64,000 nucleotides of DNA from Sphingobacteriales bacterium 50-39 (GTDB taxonomy: Bacteria > Bacteroidota > Bacteroidia > Chitinophagales > Chitinophagaceae): NCBI GenBank assembly GCA_001898505.1, contig MKTZ01000011.1, positions 62,001-126,000 of the forward strand. The letters run 5' to 3'. Below the pieces are notes generated by a model. The model was given only the letters and a program-made list of their open reading frames with translations, was not told the origin of the DNA and did no database searches. The translations under genes were made by a program, and so were the position numbers. Shown piece after piece: positions 54,030-61,027 of this stretch (position 1 is its first letter; every line of letters begins with the position of its first letter).

Positions 54030-56798
54030 TCACCGCATGATCTTGATATCCGGGCCCCTTCTTTCCACCCCGCCCTTTACCGCCCGCCCGGCAAATCGGT
54101 TGATACTATACGTAAAGCTCAGAAGCCAATACCGGTTCAACACCTGGTAGGACATATCATCGATGTAGTTCTGGCTGGTATTCCGCGTAAACCCCGTATT
54201 CCGGCGGAGGATATCGAAGACCTGCAAACGCAGCAATCCCCGCCGGTTTTTGAAAAGCTGCGATGCTACACCAGCATTCCAGACAAAAGGGCTGATGTTA
54301 TACCCCGCCGGCAGTCCGCTTCGGTGAACATAGTTTATATCGCTCCCCAGGCTCAACCCTTTCGGCAAATACCAGTTAAGGTCCAGGTTGTAGGTCTCCG
54401 TCCAGTATTGCTGGTTTTGCCCAGGCAACAAAGAGTAACGGGCATCATTGTATTCCACCCTGGCGCCTCCCGAGATATCCAGCGACTCCTTGTAAGAGAA
54501 ATTCACATCCACACCCTGTCCCAGTGTCCATGTGTTACTGTTATTCCGGACTCCATTCACCAGGCTGGCGTTGTGATCATAGGAGACATCACTTTTCAGG
54601 TTCACCATCGAGTGTAGCTTGCGCACAGGGAACTCCCAGGAGATAAATCCATTTGCCTGGTATAATCCGTCCAGGTTCACCGGTCGGGAGGTCCTTACTC
54701 CTACACTATCGACTTCATCATCGCCCGCAATACGATGCCGTATGCCATTGTAGTTCAGCATAGCAAAAAGGCTCGTGCGTTGAAAGGGATCGAACGAAAT
54801 ATAGTTCAACCGGAGGGATTGATAATACTCCTGCTTCAATCCCGGATTGCCCGCCTTTATATTCAAAGGGTCCGAGTTATCCGGCGCCGGCTGCAACTGC
54901 GACAGGCTGGGCTGATTGGTATAGGTGATATACTGCAAACGCAGGTTGCGGTATTTGGAAAAATCATACTGGAGCAGGGTATTGGGCAGCAGATTGTAAA
55001 AGGTCTGTCGCAGCAGGCTGTCCTTGTTTACATACCCAAACAGGTTTGTAGATACTGCCTGCTGGAGGGCGGCGCCTATCGTAAAATTGAAACGTTCCCG
55101 CTGGTGCCGGAAAGCCAACCCTTCCCGGTGATAGGTGAATGTGTTCCTCAGGTCGTTCGTCTGTTGCCGATTCAGCAGGGAGTATTTTCCCGTGGCATCC
55201 GCATCAAAGGTTTGCTTGCCCGTCTCGCTATGGCTTTGATAAAAATTATAGCTCATTTCCAGTAATGACCTTTTTGAAAAGGGTTCCGTATAATTCACCA
55301 CGGCCCCATAACTGTTGCCATGGTTCGACTGATTATATAATTGATTTAATGTATCGAGCCCTCCCGGGAAAAATTGTTTGACGGAATTATTACTCCCTCC
55401 GCCCGTCCCTTTGTTCAATCCAAAGGAAAGATGTACGGACAGCGTCCTTCCTTTCAGGGCCCATCGATGACGCAACAGGGCGCTATTGTTCCAGGCATAT
55501 CCATCCATATGTGCCATAGCATTGGAGGAGCTTGTATTCAGCAGGGCATTGCTCCCCCTGTCACGGGAGCTGTCGATGGAGGTAGATGCGCTGCTGCTCC
55601 GCTGCCAGGTCAGTCCGCTGGTGATCTTCACCGAATTGAAGCTATCCAGCCGGGTGTCGGAAAGAAAGTTGATCCGCTGATTCTCATTGTGCCGGTCCGT
55701 TGCCCCCGTATGATCCTGGTTAAAGGAATTGTCCGGTGAGAGATATTGCCTCGCGTCCTTTTGCCGGATACGATCATCCGCCCGGTTGAAAAAATAGCTG
55801 CCCCCCATATCCGTATGACCACGGAGGTTGTCGGAAAAGTTCACGCCACCCGCAAGGGTTGTAGTAATGGCCTGGCTGCCCGTCGTGAGACCTTCTATCG
55901 GTACGCTTGAATTATTAAAACCCATCACATCCTGGAAGGAGAAACCCTGTTTGTTCGTGTTATTCCACAGCCCAAGAGCGGAAAGCTGTTTGTTGTCCTT
56001 AAATTGATTCAGATTGAACGTAGACTCATATCGCCCGTCCGCCGCATCTCTTCCCCCTCCGGCGGTCCCCCGGCCAAAAACCCCATGCTTCCGGTCTTTC
56101 TTGATCGTCAGATTGATCGTCCGCTGGCTGTTGCCGTCATCGAATCCCGTGAACTCGCTCTGGTCGGACTTTTTATCAAACACCTGGACCTTGTCCACCG
56201 CATCCGCCGGAAGGTTCCTGGATGCTATCTTGGGATCATTGCCAAAAAACTCCTTTCCATCTACCAGCACCTTTTTTACATCCTGTCCATTTGCCTTGAT
56301 ATTTCCATTCTTATCTACTTGTACACCCGGTAGCTTCTTCAACAGGTCCTCGACGACAGCATCCGGCTTGGTGCGGAATGAGCCCGCGTTGAACTCGATG
56401 GTGTCGTGCCGGATGGACACCGGCGGAGCCTCCTGCTGCACGGTCACAGCCTCCAATGTGCTGCTCTTATCCGTTAGTACTATTTCTCCCAGGTCCACCG
56501 TCTTTACCAGGTCGGTAATGACAAGGCTGCGGCTTACAGACCGGTAGCCTACATGCGACACCAATAGCCGGTAAGCCCCATTGCTCAGTCTGGACAGAAC
56601 AAATGAGCCGGAAGCATTGCTCCGCGCAAAGCTGACAAGGGACGAGTCCCGTATGTTCAATATGGTTAGCGTCGCATCGGACACGGAGATATGGGCAGCC
56701 GTATCTTTCAGCCGGCCCCTTACGCTGCCATCAGCCTGGGCCAATCCTCGCAGTCCCGCCAGAGAGAAAAATAAGAAAAGAGTAAAAGTGGATTTCAT
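54030..56798 (-). CDS. outer membrane beta-barrel protein, TonB-receptor-like
   Basis: A 922-residue protein with a signal peptide (1-20, ending GLAQ), a carboxypeptidase-regulatory-like domain (about 25-105) and a plug-like segment (VEDLLKKLPGVQVDKNG; VLVDGKEFFGNDPKIASRN). A large barrel of the OMP_b-brl_3 type makes up the rest. It is a paralog of the protein at 58014. ATG 56798 is preferred over an in-frame codon 14 positions upstream because the signal peptide begins there. The function is probably export or uptake across the outer membrane. Confidence 0.9.
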   Translation of the reverse strand: MKSTFTLFLFFSLAGLRGLAQADGSVRGRLKDTAAHISVSDATLTILNIRDSSLVSFARSNASGSFVLSRLSNGAYRLLVSHVGYRSVSRSLVITDLVKTVDLGEIVLTDKSSTLEAVTVQQEAPPVSIRHDTIEFNAGSFRTKPDAVVEDLLKKLPGVQVDKNGNIKANGQDVKKVLVDGKEFFGNDPKIASRNLPADAVDKVQVFDKKSDQSEFTGFDDGNSQRTINLTIKKDRKHGVFGRGTAGGGRDAADGRYESTFNLNQFKDNKQLSALGLWNNTNKQGFSFQDVMGFNNSSVPIEGLTTGSQAITTTLAGGVNFSDNLRGHTDMGGSYFFNRADDRIRQKDARQYLSPDNSFNQDHTGATDRHNENQRINFLSDTRLDSFNSVKITSGLTWQRSSSASTSIDSSRDRGSNALLNTSSSNAMAHMDGYAWNNSALLRHRWALKGRTLSVHLSFGLNKGTGGGSNNSVKQFFPGGLDTLNQLYNQSNHGNSYGAVVNYTEPFSKRSLLEMSYNFYQSHSETGKQTFDADATGKYSLLNRQQTNDLRNTFTYHREGLAFRHQRERFNFTIGAALQQAVSTNLFGYVNKDSLLRQTFYNLLPNTLLQYDFSKYRNLRLQYITYTNQPSLSQLQPAPDNSDPLNIKAGNPGLKQEYYQSLRLNYISFDPFQRTSLFAMLNYNGIRHRIAGDDEVDSVGVRTSRPVNLDGLYQANGFISWEFPVRKLHSMVNLKSDVSYDHNASLVNGVRNNSNTWTLGQGVDVNFSYKESLDISGGARVEYNDARYSLLPGQNQQYWTETYNLDLNWYLPKGLSLGSDINYVHRSGLPAGYNISPFVWNAGVASQLFKNRRGLLRLQVFDILRRNTGFTRNTSQNYIDDMSYQVLNRYWLLSFTYSINRFAGRAVKGGVERRGPDIKIMR

Positions 56799-56877
56799 TG
56801 CCAAAGTCTTGACAACGAAAATATCTGTCCTCGCCCGCAAGGGCGGTTAATTAGGTTTGAAATAAGGTTAATAAAGG

Positions 56878-57459
56878 TTAATTCACCGTCACCGCACCCT
56901 GAACCTCATCCGGATTGTCCCGGTCATTCACGCTCAGCATTATCCTCCACTTATCACCCACCTGATGGAGCGAAAGCCCCACCTTCAGCCGCTTCATATC
57001 TCCTACACCGGGCAAAAGAGAGAACACGATACGCGTATATTTCTTTTCCTCCTGAGGGGTTTCGTACCCGCCGCTGAGAATAAAAGTCTTTTGCGCGCCG
57101 GTGGTAATAATGCTGTTGCTGAGCTGGCTATAGATCTCCTGAAACCTGTCCCTGGCTACCGAAAAGCTTTCTGAGTCCATGACGACACAGTTCCAGGTAT
57201 AGCCTATATTGGATGCTGTTCCCTGTCCGTTCGTGAATACAACGATACTGGACGGGCTGCCGGGTAATTGCAGTGTAGATCTATATTCAGCCGTCTGATG
57301 CTCACGGCTGATCAATTCACCTTTGATGTTATGGAAATGATTAGGATAATCCTGGATGACTTTTTCAAGTATGGATTGGGTCTTGTTTGAAAAAACTCCT
57401 TGTGCCGTCAATGTCACCGAAAGAAACAGCGGCGCCATCGTGAGAATAGTATTTCTCAT
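56878..57459 (-). CDS. small secreted protein of unknown family
   Basis: A 193-residue protein with a signal peptide (MAPLFLSVTLTAQG). No domain is recognised. It contains a central alpha/beta-looking region (FHNIKGELISRE; NCVVMDSESFSVARDRFQEIYSQL) and an acidic C-terminus. It lies upstream of the 54030 barrel gene on the same strand and between two paralogous barrel genes, so a link to that system is plausible. The ATG at 57459 begins the signal peptide; a longer frame reaches 57495. Confidence 0.6.
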   Translation of the reverse strand: MRNTILTMAPLFLSVTLTAQGVFSNKTQSILEKVIQDYPNHFHNIKGELISREHQTAEYRSTLQLPGSPSSIVVFTNGQGTASNIGYTWNCVVMDSESFSVARDRFQEIYSQLSNSIITTGAQKTFILSGGYETPQEEKKYTRIVFSLLPGVGDMKRLKVGLSLHQVGDKWRIMLSVNDRDNPDEVQGAVTVN

Positions 57460-57613
57460 AGAAAAGGATTTTGAACAAGGTACAAACATTCCCACCCCCT
57501 TGCAATAGGAAATTTACGTGGTTTAACAATGCATTGTGGATAAATTGTACAATAAGAGCGTATCTTCGGCGTTATTAGCTGTTATACTCTGATTAACTAC
57601 ATAAAACAAACCT

Positions 57614-57784
57614 ATGCCCATGGCCAAATCCAATATGTCTTTTGACACACGTAACACAAAGATTTACAAGGACATATATCGTCCTTCATCTAATTTGACC
57701 CGGTTTTTGCGAACTATTTTGTCCGTCATTCTCATAGGTCAGTCGCCTGTGACGCATACAGACCACCATTATCGGAGAAAATAA
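57614..57784 (+). CDS. possible 56-residue basic small protein
   Basis: An open frame from ATG 57614 to TAA 57784 encodes 56 residues, with many Lys/Arg residues, a hydrophobic segment TILSVILIG (about 34-42) and a His-rich end HTDHHYRRK. A strong bidirectional hairpin follows about 20 bases later. TATCTTCG about 45 bases upstream is a weak promoter match. No family is recognised; it may be non-coding. The rest of the 57460-58013 gap holds only this frame and the hairpin. Confidence 0.35.
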   Translation: MPMAKSNMSFDTRNTKIYKDIYRPSSNLTRFLRTILSVILIGQSPVTHTDHHYRRK

Positions 57785-57801
57785 AAGAATATTAAAACAG
57801 A

Positions 57802-57836
57802 AAAAGGCCGTCTCCTAAATAGTGAGGCGGCCTTTT
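57802..57836. terminator. bidirectional terminator downstream of the small frame
   Basis: AAAAGGCCG and CGGCCTTTT arms enclose a loop of about 17 bases (tctcctaaatagtgagg), with A-rich and T-rich flanks. Confidence 0.75.
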
Positions 57837-58013
57837 CGCATATAGTGTCGCCAGGAGGCTACCCTCCGCGCTGCCACTGCAGTGATTCCTTTTTAATAGA
57901 ACATCCCTGGTTTAAAAAAACACGAATTTTCGTACTTCAAGTACCAATATTAGGGAAAAAATAAACCATTTTGCAAGGCAGTTAAAAAGACAACATTTGA
58001 TCAATTGCCTCTT

Positions 58014-60902
58014 TCATTCAAGCGGCCCTCCTCTAAAACCCCCTCCCCCACCATCCCGGAACCCACCTCCCGGCCGGGGACCCCGGAAAAACCCGGGCAT
58101 CTTACGCTGGTTGCTGCCGGCAAAATTGTTCAGATTATACGTAAACGTCAGCATCGCATAGCGGGTCAGCACATTGTTCCTGTTATAGGTCACCTGCCCC
58201 GTGTTGCCGACAGTCTTGCTCACCGATACATTCTGGTTCAGCAGGTCGAAGACGGTAAGACGTATCTCCCCTTGCTTCTTTGAAAACAGCTGCTTGGCGA
58301 TACTGGGGTTCAGCAGGGGAACGCTGGCATTATACCCGCTGGAATGCGTATTGGTATACGTATAGTCGAAAGAGGTGGCGATAAGCCAGCCATTGTTCGT
58401 ATAGGCCGTTATCTCCGCAGAAAGCACTTCCGAGAAAGAGTTCAGGTCACCCGTATTTGCCGTAGTGGAAGAACCCTTGCTATTCAGCGGCGCCGTCTTC
58501 CGGGCAATATTGTACGTCGTGGCGGAGCTGAAGTTCATATCGAAGTTTTTCTTGATATTCGTCGTCCAGCTGATGGTCTCCGTCATGCTGGTGTTGTGCA
58601 CAAAAATATGCTTGTAATATCCCGCCAGGGCCGATAAAGAGTCCGCGGCTTGCAAGGACTGACTTTGCGAGTAATTCACATTTGTAATAAAATTCAGGTT
58701 GGATTTGGGCTTCTTGATAGGGAACCCGTAATTGAAATATCCGGATACATTCCAGGTGCCGTTGAGATTCCTGTACGTGGTGGTCTGACCGCCCTTGGCA
58801 TTGTACCAGAACAGCGGCTGGATATCATGTACCGTCGTGCTGGCATTCACCGTGGCAAAGATCACCCGCTGGTTGGACGGATCGAAATTGGTATACAATA
58901 CCCGGAGGCTGTGCGTGAACTGGGGGCGCAGGTCCTGGTAGCCCGTCGTATAACTGATATTATCCGACGTGGTGGTCAGCGGCTGCAGCTGCGAGGCCGT
59001 AGGCTGTCCCGTCCTGCCGGAATAGAACGCCCTCAGGTGCGAGGTCCGGGACCACAGATACTGAAAGTTCACCGTAGGCGTAAGGTTTACATAGTTGCGC
59101 GCCACCGTGATCCCCTTGGTGGTATTGTCGCTGTTGTAGTTGGTGAACTGTATACCCGATCCTGCCGAAAGATTGAACTTTTGATTCTGTACCCGCCAGT
59201 TCACCGTAAACCTGTCCGAATGGGAGACGAACTTATACGAATTGGTGAACAGGCTGTCCAGACGGCTATACCCATGGGCCGAATCGGTAAAATCATAGGT
59301 ATTGTTCAGCGTCGTATTGTTCGTGTAGCTGTGATTATAATTGAATTCCAGGATCTGGTTCTTGGCTATCGGTTCCGTATAGGACAGGGTAGGGCTGAGC
59401 GTAGTGCCGTGATAAGAATTGACAAAATACTGATTCAGCGTATCGACCCTCCCCAGCTTGTAAAGATTATTGATGGAATAGTTATAGCCCGTGCCGTCAT
59501 TGATATTGGACGTAATATTCATGTCCAGGGAAATGGTCCGGAAAGGCTTCTTGAACTTATGCCGCAGCTGCAGGTTCGACCCGTTGATATTGAATCCGTT
59601 TGTAATGCTGTTCGAATGAGCGTTCGAGCTGTTGATCGGCGTGCCATAGTTGTCTACTGTATAGTTGGAGGAGGCGGCGTTCGGATTGCTGTGCTGGAAT
59701 GTTACATTGGGCCGGAAGACCAGCGAATTATTGCTGTCGAGTCTCGATTCCAGGTTGGCATATATCCGGTGGTTCTGGCTTCTCGATATACTATAGCTGC
59801 TGCCAGCACTTGTCTGGACCGTATCCCCATCGATAGGCTTGATAATGCTGTCCTGTGTGAAGGTCGAAACATGCTGCTGATTGTAGAAATAGCTGGCCGT
59901 AAGGTCGGTCTTGGGGCTTAACGCATTCCTGTAATTGGCGCCGCCAGCCCATATGGTAGTGATGCCCGAAGAAGATCCCCCGCCACCACCACCTCCAAAC
60001 CCATTCCTGCGTCCGCCTCCGCTACCAAAAATATCGGCTTGGCTGAAGTTCTGCTTATTGATATCATTGGCCTGCCCCAATACCGAGACCTGCTGTTCCC
60101 CGTCAAATCGGTGGAGGTTCAACATCTCGTCATAATTCTGACTGGAGCCCGCACCGGCCACGAACTTCCCGAAATATCCCCGTTTCTTATCCTTCTTGGT
60201 GACGATATTGATCGTCTTCACCCGGTTGCCGTCGTCAAAACCCGTGAACTTGCCCTGATCGCTGAGGTCGTCGAATACTTGTATCTTGTCGATGACATCC
60301 GGCGGCAGATTGCGCGTCGCCATTTTGGGGTCGTCACTAAAAAATCGCTTCCCGTTGACCAGTACCCGCTGCACGGTCTCTCCCTGCGCCGTCACGTTAC
60401 CCGTTTTATCCACCTGTATACCAGGCATCTTCTTCAGCAGGTCTTCCGCCACGGCATTTGGCTTGGTGGCAAACATCCCCGCACTGTATTCCACCGTATC
60501 CTTTTTTATGGCTATCGGCGGACGTTGCACCACCACCGCCGTCATCATATCACTCGTCCGCTGCATGTGAAGCACCCCCAGGTCGAAATCCCTGTTCGTG
60601 GCGCCCACCGTAATGGTCCGGCGGATAGGCATATACCCTTGATAGGATATCTCCAGGTGATAGGTCCCCGAATCGAGACTTTTGAATTGAAATACCCCCT
60701 TTTTATCTGTAATAATGAAGTCAGTGTCTGTGGAGTCGCCTTTATCCGGTGTCAGCGCTACGGTGGCATTGCTAAGGAGCTGCGTCCCGCCTACAGTATC
60801 TACGAGTGCGCCTTTCAGGGAGCCTTTAATCCTTCCCTGTGCAAATGATTGCGTGACAAGAAAACACAAAATGGTAATTGTCAGTAGTATATACTTTCTC
60901 AT
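58014..60902 (-). CDS. outer membrane beta-barrel protein with Gly-rich insert and tail
   Basis: A 962-residue protein with a signal peptide (ending SFAQG), a carboxypeptidase-regulatory-like domain (about 25-115), a plug-like segment (VAEDLLKKMPGIQVDKTG; LVNGKRFFSDDPKMATRN) and an OMP_b-brl_3 barrel. It differs from the paralog at 54030 in two low-complexity parts: a Gly-rich run at about 300-320 and a Gly/Arg/Pro-rich C-terminal tail of about 25 residues. The tail replaces the usual aromatic barrel end, so the last strand must lie before it. Confidence 0.9.
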   Translation of the reverse strand: MRKYILLTITILCFLVTQSFAQGRIKGSLKGALVDTVGGTQLLSNATVALTPDKGDSTDTDFIITDKKGVFQFKSLDSGTYHLEISYQGYMPIRRTITVGATNRDFDLGVLHMQRTSDMMTAVVVQRPPIAIKKDTVEYSAGMFATKPNAVAEDLLKKMPGIQVDKTGNVTAQGETVQRVLVNGKRFFSDDPKMATRNLPPDVIDKIQVFDDLSDQGKFTGFDDGNRVKTINIVTKKDKKRGYFGKFVAGAGSSQNYDEMLNLHRFDGEQQVSVLGQANDINKQNFSQADIFGSGGGRRNGFGGGGGGGSSSGITTIWAGGANYRNALSPKTDLTASYFYNQQHVSTFTQDSIIKPIDGDTVQTSAGSSYSISRSQNHRIYANLESRLDSNNSLVFRPNVTFQHSNPNAASSNYTVDNYGTPINSSNAHSNSITNGFNINGSNLQLRHKFKKPFRTISLDMNITSNINDGTGYNYSINNLYKLGRVDTLNQYFVNSYHGTTLSPTLSYTEPIAKNQILEFNYNHSYTNNTTLNNTYDFTDSAHGYSRLDSLFTNSYKFVSHSDRFTVNWRVQNQKFNLSAGSGIQFTNYNSDNTTKGITVARNYVNLTPTVNFQYLWSRTSHLRAFYSGRTGQPTASQLQPLTTTSDNISYTTGYQDLRPQFTHSLRVLYTNFDPSNQRVIFATVNASTTVHDIQPLFWYNAKGGQTTTYRNLNGTWNVSGYFNYGFPIKKPKSNLNFITNVNYSQSQSLQAADSLSALAGYYKHIFVHNTSMTETISWTTNIKKNFDMNFSSATTYNIARKTAPLNSKGSSTTANTGDLNSFSEVLSAEITAYTNNGWLIATSFDYTYTNTHSSGYNASVPLLNPSIAKQLFSKKQGEIRLTVFDLLNQNVSVSKTVGNTGQVTYNRNNVLTRYAMLTFTYNLNNFAGSNQRKMPGFFRGPRPGGGFRDGGGGGFRGGPLE

Positions 60903-61027
60903 TTTCGTTCCTATGGACCGCTAAATTAACACCGGGTTTACCCGCATCCTATCCAGTATATACCAATGGCAAAATAGGGTGCCGGTAGGGCCAGGACGGC
61001 TCGCGCCTCCGAATTTTCACCGGTGAA

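Noticed and set aside
58650-59921. 423-residue plus-strand open frame
   Set aside because: It is antisense to the 58014 barrel gene and its composition mirrors that gene's codons.
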